Source: Chryseobacterium koreense CCUG 49689 (GTDB lineage Bacteria; Bacteroidota; Bacteroidia; Flavobacteriales; Weeksellaceae). Taken from it: a DNA stretch of 64,000 nt. The DNA lies in the NCBI RefSeq assembly GCF_001045435.1, contig NZ_LFNG01000003.1:1-64000 (forward strand), written 5' to 3'. A program made the translations under genes and the position numbers. The notes under the pieces are model-generated. The model was not told where the DNA came from and made no database searches. It was given only the letters and a program-made list of their open reading frames with translations. This document shows, in pieces, positions 9,001 through 16,292 of the stretch; position 1 is the first letter of the stretch, and every line of letters starts with the position of its first letter.

Positions 9001-9075
9001 CAAGAACTACTGGATAGCCAAATGAATTTCAAAGAACTCCTTCAATCTAAAAAATTTAAATATGAAAAAGTTTAG
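6010..9075 (+). CDS. traG: TraG, VirB4-like conjugation ATPase with an embedded J-domain
   Basis: This 1021-residue protein should be the ATPase that powers assembly of the type IV secretion channel. The N-terminal ~400 residues are the VirB4/TraC-like region. The Walker A box GPSGSGKS is at 428-435, and the ATPase core resumes with FIVFEID, ALIIEEAWKAIA (Walker B region) and VVTQELDDI, ending with a typical TraG tail. Bacteroidetes TraG proteins are usually near 830 residues (from memory). The extra length here lies between the Walker A half and the Walker B half and contains YYDVLELAFDA, then FHPDKN and NDEKRRKIYD. These are helix I, the HPD loop (606-608) and helix IV of a J-domain at about 578-641. 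The frame is unbroken and codon use matches its flanks, so it is an insertion within the gene rather than an assembly join. Confidence 0.9.
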   Translation: MNLKKKTFEIPFIGYDYGKDNNWNFDALIGQFGNPIIGIQIKNNVEQYSADPDAYLQFHTILNQVVAIIGENHIVQKIDIFSKKEYVAERSNEFLQEKYSEHFDGRLFKTIDTLLLFTDIVDQNSKKNTYKYSAKSYKVLRDKCLKIFMLLSQNECAPQFLKEKDLEYYINGVLTVNFAKTPSFNNIKATSEHLIIGKQFVKTISFVDVEKIELPSEIETYSYLGGNGSASETAVDNFSFINELEDYNTIIYNQIISIPQQAPKQRELEKKKKKHEGVANNSPSNAIVAEEIEELLHNIAMDGQLIVDAHFSISYSTDSLEKMEETQSLIENKLFMKGIIVSQNSYNQLELFRCCIPGNAVELKSYDLFTTTSEAALCFFFKESYPVNEDSNFYLRFTDRQGVPLKIDPSDLPMKTGRINNRNKFVLGPSGSGKSFLMNNIVEQYLTYNYDVIIVDTGDSYSGLCAYKGGRYIQYTEEKPITMNPFLMDKNEFNIEKIEFLSNLIFLIWQGADASMSSTQKSILDNVLMAYYHQFFNGGSDWFETKTSEELFQYLRKYNIHEEDIYAEYENEIKEKENYYDVLELAFDASSTDIRDKGRRLIQLFHPDKNVNNPDYDVSKFYKVFEAYETLNDEKRRKIYDETQLIITKTKSIIKRPENSDEWDFAIRNALIKRIIELEEKLSVSELSFNSFYDYCDQFLPIYLNNKKHKIDESEFKLRTFLFVLKDFYKGGRYGTTLNENADNTLFDEPFIVFEIDNVKDNPKLFPIVTLIIMDTFIQKMRLRKDRRKALIIEEAWKAIASKLMGGYILYLYKTVRKFWGEAVVVTQELDDIIGNTVVKDSIINNSDTFILLDQTKFKDNFDKIASLLSLNKVEQNKIFTINNLNNKFGRSRFKEFYIKRGSKGEVYGNEVSLEQYLTYTTEKPEKIAIEYYADHCQNYDEALQLFVKDFKNLDDKMENMVGLVNLYQQPLDQDVFDYYNHVKEQNNQQSILKIIGQELLDSQMNFKELLQSKKFKYEKV

Positions 9076-9718
9076 CATTTCAGTATTGTTAATGGTTGGA
9101 AGTTTTGCCTTTGCTCAAAACACGTACATCGATGTAACTACGACGCTCGCTCTGAAACTATATTCTGATAATTTAGAAAATCAACAGGAAAAAACTTTGG
9201 AGCAGCAGACGAAATTACAGCAGGCTCAAACTTGGGTGAGTACTCAAATGACTGTTGCCAATAATATTCAAAACAAAGTATTAAAGGGTCTAAATGAAGT
9301 TTCCGGAACGCTTAAAAATGGAGTTCAGGTTGTGAGTATTTATAATGAGTTAGATCGATGCTTACAATATTCAAGCGACATTTTAGAATTGACAAGAGAC
9401 AAACCACAATACTCAGTTTTTGGTGTGAAAGCAACGCAAAAAGCTTATGAACAGGTCATAAAATTGACCACCGATGTAACAGACCTATTAAAACCTGGAG
9501 AATTAAATCTTGCGACTGCGGGTGATCGGTACAAATTGCTTTTTTCAGTTTCGCAAAACGTAATCATGCTCAAAATCTGGTTGCTTGCCACGAAATTAAA
9601 TATTGAACGAGCAATCAGACTGGGTTGGTTTCAATCGATAAATCCATTTCAAGGCTACATCAATACGGACCGAAGTATTGTGGAAAATATCATGTGGACT
9701 TACAAAAATAGATTTTAA
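9062..9718 (+). CDS. Exported coiled-coil protein, first of three related (VirB5/TraI-like position)
   Basis: This 218-residue protein has a signal peptide (MKKFSISVLLMVGSFAFAQ), then helical, Gln/Glu/Leu-rich sequence without TM segments. It starts 14 bases inside the end of traG. Its C-terminus (YINTDRSIVENIMWTYK) matches those of the genes at 9736 (YINKDKQIVEQI) and 10423 (YVNLDRMIVKGIIEKYK), and the block IQNKVLKGLNEV...LKNG matches FIYDKLTNVNSAIKQG of the third. All three look like copies of one gene. The position suits TraI/DUF4141 or VirB5-type periplasmic proteins at the pilus tip or channel. The assignment is by context and weak similarity. Confidence 0.6.
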   Translation: MKKFSISVLLMVGSFAFAQNTYIDVTTTLALKLYSDNLENQQEKTLEQQTKLQQAQTWVSTQMTVANNIQNKVLKGLNEVSGTLKNGVQVVSIYNELDRCLQYSSDILELTRDKPQYSVFGVKATQKAYEQVIKLTTDVTDLLKPGELNLATAGDRYKLLFSVSQNVIMLKIWLLATKLNIERAIRLGWFQSINPFQGYINTDRSIVENIMWTYKNRF

Positions 9719-9735
9719 AAGTAAAAAAGCGAGGC

Positions 9736-10413
9736 ATGAAAAAGAGATTGATCCTTTCCATTATTTTACCTGCCATTTACGTGGTTTTAACATCTTCGGG
9801 TGGAAATACAACTCCGCCTTGGCAAAAGGAAAACGTGTCTTTTCCAATGATGAATCAAGAAATCCGGCACACGATGGAAGAGAATGATCGGCAGAAAACG
9901 ATGAAAAATAGGCAGGATATTAATCTAACCACGGAAGTTGTAAACAAAAAACAATGGGAAAAATTTAAAGAAACCACCACCAAAATTCAAGAGAGATTAC
10001 GATTGGTAGATTTTGCCATGCAAGCAATTCCAACAGGTTATGCCATTTTTTTGGAAAGTCAGAAAATCCAAGATATTCAATCGAAAATTATTACTGAAAT
10101 CGAAACGGCTCCCTATTCTTTGATTGTGGTATTACCTGCTGAAATCAAGTTTGTAGATGATATGCAAATGGTGGTGAGATTACTTTCAGGTATCGTGCTT
10201 TCTTATGGCGCTATCAACCAAATGGAAAAAGCAGAAAGAAAAATCTTACTGGAATACGCATTAGGAGAGGTGACCAATTTGAGAAGAGATTCTCTTTTTA
10301 TGTTAATGAAAGTTCGAGATATAAAACGGAAAGTAGAATGGACAAAATTTGTGATTCTTAATTATATCAATAAAGACAAACAGATTGTAGAACAAATTAT
10401 TAGTCATTTTTAA
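9736..10413 (+). CDS. Exported helical protein, second of three related
   Basis: This 225-residue protein has an N-terminal hydrophobic stretch (LILSIILPAIYVVL) that works as a signal peptide or anchor, then a helical body. It ends YINKDKQIVEQIISHF, the same C-terminal signature as its two neighbours. Unlike them, the region after the signal holds a low-complexity polar stretch (TTPPWQKENVSFPMM, then RQKTMKNRQD). It lies 17 bases after the previous gene and 9 before the next, in the same operon. Probably a diverged duplicate serving the same periplasmic part of the transfer apparatus. Confidence 0.55.
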   Translation: MKKRLILSIILPAIYVVLTSSGGNTTPPWQKENVSFPMMNQEIRHTMEENDRQKTMKNRQDINLTTEVVNKKQWEKFKETTTKIQERLRLVDFAMQAIPTGYAIFLESQKIQDIQSKIITEIETAPYSLIVVLPAEIKFVDDMQMVVRLLSGIVLSYGAINQMEKAERKILLEYALGEVTNLRRDSLFMLMKVRDIKRKVEWTKFVILNYINKDKQIVEQIISHF

Positions 10414-10422
10414 ATCAGTTTT

Positions 10423-11097
10423 ATGAGAAATATTTTGCTGTTTACTCTTGCAATTTTTTGTTCTAATCTAAAATTATGCGCTCAAACTATTGTGTATAAC
10501 GATCAATTGTTGATGCAAATTACCAAAAATCAAGCGGTTCGTTTGGCCAGCAATGATTCTTATCTAAACTCTTATGAAAAACAGAAAAAAACGTATGATG
10601 AAATCAATCAAAAAGTAGCACAAATCGTTGCTATTCAAAATTTCATCTATGATAAACTTACTAATGTGAATTCCGCCATTAAGCAGGGAAAACAATTGTA
10701 TTATTTGTCCATAACCTTTGCTCAAATCGGCGTCAATGCAAATGATGTTTTGTCTCTCACCGTACAATATCCGGAATATGCCATTCTGCTGAATAGATTT
10801 TACATCGGTGCGGCACAGGAACTTTTGAAAATGCAATCAGAACTAACGAATGATATTCTGCTTGAAGAAAATGATTTTTTAATGGATCCTTATGACCGAC
10901 AGGTGCTTATTCAAAATTTATCGACTAAAGCACAGATGATTAATGGGTATTTAGTATGCATAAAAATCAGACTGAAAAACGCTAAGAAAATACCTTATAT
11001 CTACCAAATCCCAACCATCAATACGTATGTCAATTTAGATAGAATGATCGTAAAAGGAATAATCGAAAAGTACAAATTTATATTATCTGTAAAGTAA
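10423..11097 (+). CDS. Exported helical protein, third of three related
   Basis: This 224-residue protein has a signal peptide ending near KLCAQT (about residue 21), a helical body with the motif IQNFIYDKLTNVNSAIKQGKQ, and the tail YVNLDRMIVKGIIEKYKFI. The similarity to the first copy runs over most of the length, so a tandem duplication is likely. No TM helix follows the signal. Three different copies retained in one transfer operon suggests a hetero-oligomer or diverged roles; this is inference. Confidence 0.57.
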   Translation: MRNILLFTLAIFCSNLKLCAQTIVYNDQLLMQITKNQAVRLASNDSYLNSYEKQKKTYDEINQKVAQIVAIQNFIYDKLTNVNSAIKQGKQLYYLSITFAQIGVNANDVLSLTVQYPEYAILLNRFYIGAAQELLKMQSELTNDILLEENDFLMDPYDRQVLIQNLSTKAQMINGYLVCIKIRLKNAKKIPYIYQIPTINTYVNLDRMIVKGIIEKYKFILSVK

Positions 11098-11132
11098 TTA
11101 ACTCCAGAGTATTTCACACAAAAATAAACACA

Positions 11133-11957
11133 ATGATGAAAAAAAAATTTATAAAAACATTTTCACTACTGCTTTTCTCTTTCAGTACGATAGGTGTTTT
11201 CGGACAAGTAAAAAGGCTAAATGATCCTTCAATCGTTGCGCACAATAAGAGAATGGTGTTTGAATCTTGGGGAGATTTCCGACCCTATCCGAAGTATTTA
11301 TTAGGAATACAGACCAACTTTGCTTACGCGACGGTTTGGGGTTGGCTTGCTCCGGCGAGAAACAGAGATTATAAAGACGGAGCAGATATCCGTCCATTAA
11401 AACCAACTGGTCTGGAAGTACAAAGACTTGTTGAACTGGAACTACAAAGAAAAGAAGCGGAAAAAATTAAAATTCAGGTTGATACACTTTATACTCGAAA
11501 TGTTCAGGATTTAGCGCATTGGAGTTCCGCTACCGTTTCTGCTGATCCACTTTGGTTATTGTATTACAATCGAATGCTGAATCCATTAAATGCGTTTCCT
11601 GCAAATCCTCAAAATTACATTCAGTGGCAATTAAAGGATGATAAAACGTATCAAAACATGCTAGCAAATGGAGGGATTTCGCACCTAGAAAAAGAATTAG
11701 CCCTACTAAAAGATAAATACAAAAATTCTAGAACCTTGGATGTGCCACGCGGAAAAAGATTTCTTATGTATCATGAAACTTTAATTGGTTGGAGAAATTT
11801 TAAAAACCAGTTAAGAGCTTTCGATCAAAAAAACAATTTATTTCTCGACTATAAAAAATTGCTCACAATCTCCAAAACAAAATTAGGAACTGACTGGAAT
11901 TCTGTAGATGTACAAATCGCGCAAAAAATAATGATTGAATACCATAATAAATTTTAA
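11133..11957 (+). CDS. Exported protein of the transfer operon, family not recognised
   Basis: This 274-residue protein starts MMKKKFIKTFSLLLFSFS, a signal peptide cleaved near VFGQ (about residue 25). The mature part has many aromatic residues (ESWGDFRPYPKY, ATVWGWLAPARNRDY) and a charged helix in the middle (ELQRKEAEKIKIQ). Its end, DVQIAQKIMIEYHNKF, faintly resembles the tails of the three preceding proteins. It lies 3 bases before traJ. Periplasmic location is predicted; I recognise no domain. Confidence 0.6.
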   Translation: MMKKKFIKTFSLLLFSFSTIGVFGQVKRLNDPSIVAHNKRMVFESWGDFRPYPKYLLGIQTNFAYATVWGWLAPARNRDYKDGADIRPLKPTGLEVQRLVELELQRKEAEKIKIQVDTLYTRNVQDLAHWSSATVSADPLWLLYYNRMLNPLNAFPANPQNYIQWQLKDDKTYQNMLANGGISHLEKELALLKDKYKNSRTLDVPRGKRFLMYHETLIGWRNFKNQLRAFDQKNNLFLDYKKLLTISKTKLGTDWNSVDVQIAQKIMIEYHNKF

Positions 11958-11960
11958 ATT

Positions 11961-13184
11961 ATGAAAAATCACTTCACACTAATCATTTGTATTGTCTTAT
12001 TTCTTTTGCCAACCGTGGTATTCGGACAAACTGATGATACCGAAAGTTACAATAAACTGCTGCAATTTCTGAAAGGAGACGGTGCATTTGAAAAGTGGTT
12101 TATGGAGGCTTTTACCAAATTAGATACAACAATGGCGGCACAATCTGCCGGAGCGGTAATGCTTGGTCAGGCGATTGGTGGTTTTGGCGCACTATGTTAT
12201 ATGGGTTATCTCGGGTGGCAAATGCAGGAGGGAGCCAGACCATGGGAAGTAACACCAATGATCCGCCCTACAATTATTGCTTTTATATTAATGTATTGGG
12301 GTGCTTTTACAAGTATGATTCAATATCCACTGCAATCACTTGCAGAACCAGGAATTGCGCTTTTTCAAGATATAGAGAAAGATGCAAATGATCTGCGTGT
12401 ACAAAGATTTATAAAGCAAAATCAAATTTTAGAAGTTTTAATTAAAACACAGGCTGAAGAAGAGGCAAAACAAGAAACTTTAGACAAACTGGAGAAAAAA
12501 GCAGACGACAGTTGGTTTGATATCGATGTCGATAAATTATTGGCACCTGCGAAAGAGTGGTACATGAAAATGGAATTTAAAATCCAAAAAACCCTGTCTG
12601 AAATTATAGAAGCGGTGTCCTTAACAATACTTCGGGTTTGTACTTACCTCATTTTCTTTATTCAAAAAATTTGGAGTTATGTTTTAATCGTTTTGGGTCC
12701 CATTGCCGTTGGAATGTCACTTATTCCAGGTTTTGAAAATTCATTTAATAATTGGGTCACCAAATTCATCAACATCAATCTTTACAGTTTTATCACTTAC
12801 ACCATAATTAATATTGGTCAACAACTCATTATGTCTGGTTATCAAATGGAACTGGATCGATACGCACTTATTATTGATTCAGCGGGTGTTGCAGATATGA
12901 ATACGCTTCGGGTGTATGTTCAAAACAGCGGAATGATGTACACCGCGCTTTTTCCTTGTGTTGCTTACATCATAACTGGTATTGGAATTCTTATGGTTCC
13001 CTCAATCGCTGATTCCATTGTTTCCGCAGGTGGTGCTGGAATTATGAGCAAAGGTAAAGCAGCAGGTGGAACAGTTGCAAGTGTCGGTAGAGCAGCAACA
13101 GCGGCGGCAGTCGGAGGAACAGCAGGTGCAATAACGGCGGCAAGAGAAATTGCTAAATCAGTAAATAAAATGAATAAAAAATAG
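11961..13184 (+). CDS. traJ: TraJ-like polytopic membrane protein (VirB6/TrbL-like)
   Basis: The 407-residue protein has a cleavable-looking signal (ending VVFGQT) and about six hydrophobic segments: two near residues 57-120, a charged loop (about 125-215), then segments around SYVLIVLGPIAVGMSLIPGF, FITYTIINIGQQLI and VAYIITGIGILMVPSIADSI. The C-terminal ~45 residues are Ala/Gly-rich (AAGGTVASVGRAATAAAVGG) as in VirB6/TrbL proteins. TraJ is the polytopic inner-membrane channel component. The order traG - exported proteins - traJ - traK is that of Bacteroidetes conjugative transposons. Confidence 0.85.
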   Translation: MKNHFTLIICIVLFLLPTVVFGQTDDTESYNKLLQFLKGDGAFEKWFMEAFTKLDTTMAAQSAGAVMLGQAIGGFGALCYMGYLGWQMQEGARPWEVTPMIRPTIIAFILMYWGAFTSMIQYPLQSLAEPGIALFQDIEKDANDLRVQRFIKQNQILEVLIKTQAEEEAKQETLDKLEKKADDSWFDIDVDKLLAPAKEWYMKMEFKIQKTLSEIIEAVSLTILRVCTYLIFFIQKIWSYVLIVLGPIAVGMSLIPGFENSFNNWVTKFININLYSFITYTIINIGQQLIMSGYQMELDRYALIIDSAGVADMNTLRVYVQNSGMMYTALFPCVAYIITGIGILMVPSIADSIVSAGGAGIMSKGKAAGGTVASVGRAATAAAVGGTAGAITAAREIAKSVNKMNKK

Positions 13185-13231
13185 GTTAAAAATTAATTTG
13201 CAACCCTATTCTAATCTGAAATCACTTTAAA

Positions 13232-13846
13232 ATGCTTGTAAAAAATATAGAACAAAAAATAAAAATCAATAAGGTTGTTTCCATAGCATCTATTCTGTTT
13301 GCTGTTTTGATTGTAATTGTAGGATTTGTTTTCGCCTATAAACTAGTCCAAGATTCCAGAAAATCACTTTATGTAATTGATAATGGCATACCAGTTTTGG
13401 TAAAGCAAACCGATGAACTTTTAAATAGACCGGTCGAGTATAAATCTCAAATTGAATTATTTCATCGCTTGTTTTTCACGCTTGCTCCAGATGACAGATA
13501 CATTAAAGAAAATGTTGAAAAATCACTTTATCTCATTGATGATAGCGGTAAAAAAGAATATACCAATTTGAGAGAGAAAGGTTTTTATAATCAGATCATA
13601 TCGGGTAATTCTCTTGTTACGGTTCGCAACGATTCGATAAAAATGGATTTGCCAAACAAGAAGTTTATCTACTACGGAACTCAAATGATTAATCGGAAAA
13701 ACACTTTAATCATTAGAAAATTAATTACAGAAGGGAATTTTGAAGATATGATTAGAAGTCCCAACAATCCACATGGCGTTTTATTACGAAACTGGAGGAT
13801 TTTAGATAACAGTGAATTGTCGAACAAAGCAAAATCAAATTACTAA
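13232..13846 (+). CDS. traK: TraK-like VirB8-type inner-membrane protein
   Basis: The 204-residue protein has a short cytoplasmic N-terminus, one TM helix at about 15-37 (VVSIASILFAVLIVIVGFVF) and a periplasmic domain with ELFHRLFFTLAPDDRYI and a conserved-looking end. This is the TraK pattern, equivalent to VirB8, which bridges the inner-membrane channel and the outer ring. It is preceded by 47 non-coding bases and its stop overlaps the next start (TAATG). Confidence 0.82.
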   Translation: MLVKNIEQKIKINKVVSIASILFAVLIVIVGFVFAYKLVQDSRKSLYVIDNGIPVLVKQTDELLNRPVEYKSQIELFHRLFFTLAPDDRYIKENVEKSLYLIDDSGKKEYTNLREKGFYNQIISGNSLVTVRNDSIKMDLPNKKFIYYGTQMINRKNTLIIRKLITEGNFEDMIRSPNNPHGVLLRNWRILDNSELSNKAKSNY

Positions 13847-14211
13847 TGACGATGATAAAATATAATTCGATTAAAGAAAATCTACTTCGATTAAAAGAGT
13901 GGATTTACAATCATCCGAAGAAAGTCTATCGGTATGTGATGGTGGTTTTGGTAATTTCTTTTGGGCTGATTTTCATTCAATATTACTTTTTTACACCTCA
14001 AGTTTCTACGGGAATTAAAATTCCGACGATGTATTCTGAAAGTGACCAAGTAAAGGCGGATATGGAGAAAAGTGACCAGAAAATGAATGTCATCGTAAAT
14101 GAACTCCAATCATTGAAGAAGAAAAGAGAAAGCGGTCCATTATCAAAAAATGACAGTCTGCGTATAGAATATTTGTTCCACCAATATCAAACTTTAAAAA
14201 ATGGACTTTAA
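13846..14211 (+). CDS. Single-TM protein at the TraL position
   Basis: The 121-residue protein has an N-terminal basic segment, one TM helix at about 28-46 (YVMVVLVISFGLIFIQYYF) and a short helical C-terminal part ending in YLFHQYQTLKNGL. It starts in the overlap TAATG with traK and its last 11 bases overlap traM. TraL proteins of CTnDOT-like elements are small inner-membrane proteins at just this position. Sequence similarity alone does not settle the name. Confidence 0.65.
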   Translation: MTMIKYNSIKENLLRLKEWIYNHPKKVYRYVMVVLVISFGLIFIQYYFFTPQVSTGIKIPTMYSESDQVKADMEKSDQKMNVIVNELQSLKKKRESGPLSKNDSLRIEYLFHQYQTLKNGL

Positions 14212-15418
14212 GAAAATTAATTTTAAACAACCCAAATATATTTTTCCATTGATCCTCTTGCCGGTCATTTTATTTCTCGGCTTCCAGACCACGAAATATA
14301 TGGATAAAGAGAAGAAACCAGAAGAACTATCGCAAGACCTTTCTCTGAATTTGGGGGAAACGCAGGATTCCATTCTTTCAAAAAATGCTGCATATGATGA
14401 TTTATTCGAAAGAGGAGATGGACGCTCAATGCTCGACGGTATTGATAAAGATGAGGACAGTTTGCAAAATTATTCTGACAATTTAGATGACAAGCAAAAG
14501 CGGTATATCGATTCTATAAAAATGGTAAGAAGTCTAAATAGTAGAGCAAATGGTAATGTTGGAAATGAGTCTTATTATAAACAAAACTCCCAAAGAAATT
14601 TTGATGAAAAAGATTTTCAACGTTCTGCAGAAATGATTAGGATGCTTAATAATGAAAGTAATGGAAGTGGGCAAAATCCGAATTCTGCTAACCAAAATAG
14701 TTTCAGATCGGCAAGAAATGAAGTCGAAAATGATCCGGTAAAGATGTTAAAAAAGCAAATGTTGATGATGGACTCATTGGAAAAAGCCAAAGATCCAGAA
14801 TATCAATCGGCGCTTGCAGCAGAAAATAAGATAAAAATGAATAAAGAAAAGATGGCTGCCTTTCTAAATTCTACACTTCGCGTCGATAAATCTTCACTTA
14901 ATCCCAGTTTTAATTCAATTGCCAAGAAAAACGGTGATAGTTTTATTAAAGCGGTGATTGATGAGAACACTAAAGGTTATTTAGGAAGTAGGATTAGATT
15001 CAGATTACTTGAAGACATAAATGTTGGAAAACACAAAATAAATAAGGGAACAATTCTCTACGGTCAAATTTCTGGATTCGCGATGCAACGGGTAAATCTG
15101 AATGTGATATCAATTTTAAAGGATGGAAATATTCTACCAGTAAATCTTTCAGTTTTTGATATGGATGGAATGCAAGGGTTGTATGTTCCTGCAAGTGATT
15201 TCCGAGAAATGCTACGGGAAATGGGAAGTAATTCTGTACAGGGAACTCAAATGGATAAGGGAGGTGAAAGTTTCTTCACAAGTTTATTTTCTAGTCTATT
15301 CAGTTCTACTTCAAAAACGATTTCTAATATGATTCGCCAGAACAAAGCGAAATTAAAATACAATTCCTACATCTATCTCATCAATGATAAAGAACTTAAA
15401 AAAAACACTAATGATTAA
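14201..15418 (+). CDS. traM: TraM-like VirB10-type protein
   Basis: The 405-residue protein has one TM helix near residues 13-28 (YIFPLILLPVILFLGF), a long polar linker, and a C-terminal beta-rich domain from about residue 245. That domain contains IRFRLLEDINVGKHKINKG, ILYGQISGFAMQRVNL and VFDMDGMQGLYVP, which are the hallmarks of Bacteroidetes TraM, the VirB10 equivalent spanning inner and outer membranes. It overlaps traN by 8 bases. Confidence 0.88.
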   Translation: MDFKKINFKQPKYIFPLILLPVILFLGFQTTKYMDKEKKPEELSQDLSLNLGETQDSILSKNAAYDDLFERGDGRSMLDGIDKDEDSLQNYSDNLDDKQKRYIDSIKMVRSLNSRANGNVGNESYYKQNSQRNFDEKDFQRSAEMIRMLNNESNGSGQNPNSANQNSFRSARNEVENDPVKMLKKQMLMMDSLEKAKDPEYQSALAAENKIKMNKEKMAAFLNSTLRVDKSSLNPSFNSIAKKNGDSFIKAVIDENTKGYLGSRIRFRLLEDINVGKHKINKGTILYGQISGFAMQRVNLNVISILKDGNILPVNLSVFDMDGMQGLYVPASDFREMLREMGSNSVQGTQMDKGGESFFTSLFSSLFSSTSKTISNMIRQNKAKLKYNSYIYLINDKELKKNTND

Positions 15419-16280
15419 AAATTCAATAAAAAACCTGATTTGCGGAATATTCCTTTTTTCGTCAGCATCATCTTTCGCCCAAACAGAAATATCTGAAAAA
15501 AGAGTTTCAGAACTCACCAATTTAGAAATTTCAAAAGGTATTAGTCTTCATATTATTTCGCCTGAACCGATTCAATTTGTGGATTTGTCTACCAATAATT
15601 TGACAGGAGATTTACCTGCTGAAAACATCGCAAGAATTAAAATTACTGAGGTGTCAGAATCAGATTCCATTGCTGCCAAACAAAATATTGACCTTAATGA
15701 TTTGGGTGTAATTACGATTGTTTGCCAATCTTTTATGGTGCAGTATAAAGTGAACTATTTAAATTTTAAAAGAGATGCTGTAACGAATATTCAAATTCAG
15801 CCAGAAGATATGCAACCTTTGGAATATCCCAAATTGGCTTTTTCAAATACAGAATTGCAAAAATTTTCGCTTGATATTCTACGAAAAAAGATGGTGAACA
15901 AACCAATCCGTGAAGTAAAAAGTTTAAAACAGACAATGCAGATAAATAATGTGTACGTCGTTAATGACTACATATTTTTGGATATGACTTTTCTTAATTC
16001 GACAAATTTAGGATATGATATCGATGCGATAAAATTCTCCGTAGAAGACAAGAAAATTTACAAAGCAACAAACAATCAAAGTATTGCATTGAACCCAGTT
16101 TACCAGCTGTATAATCAGAAACAATTCAAGAAAAACTATCGGAATATATATGTTTTTAAAAAGTTCACTTACCCAAACAGTAAAGTGATGAAAATACGCT
16201 TGCTGGAAGAACAACTATCAGGTAGAGCGATAGAAATGACCGTCAAGTATTCTGATATTTTGAATGCAGATACTTTTTAA
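15411..16280 (+). CDS. traN: TraN-like VirB9-type protein
   Basis: The 289-residue protein starts at ATG 15411 (MIKNSIKNLICGIFLFSSASSFAQ), a clear signal peptide; the in-frame ATG 15384 lies inside traM and would bury the signal. The mature part is beta-rich with NNVYVVNDYIFLDMTFLNSTNLGYDID, then RNIYVFKKFTYPNSKV, the conserved TraN C-terminal region. TraN corresponds to VirB9 in the outer-membrane core. No traO, traP or traQ follows; the coupling protein gene starts 12 bases later. Confidence 0.85.
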   Translation: MIKNSIKNLICGIFLFSSASSFAQTEISEKRVSELTNLEISKGISLHIISPEPIQFVDLSTNNLTGDLPAENIARIKITEVSESDSIAAKQNIDLNDLGVITIVCQSFMVQYKVNYLNFKRDAVTNIQIQPEDMQPLEYPKLAFSNTELQKFSLDILRKKMVNKPIREVKSLKQTMQINNVYVVNDYIFLDMTFLNSTNLGYDIDAIKFSVEDKKIYKATNNQSIALNPVYQLYNQKQFKKNYRNIYVFKKFTYPNSKVMKIRLLEEQLSGRAIEMTVKYSDILNADTF

Positions 16281-16292
16281 AGAAAGCAAAAA

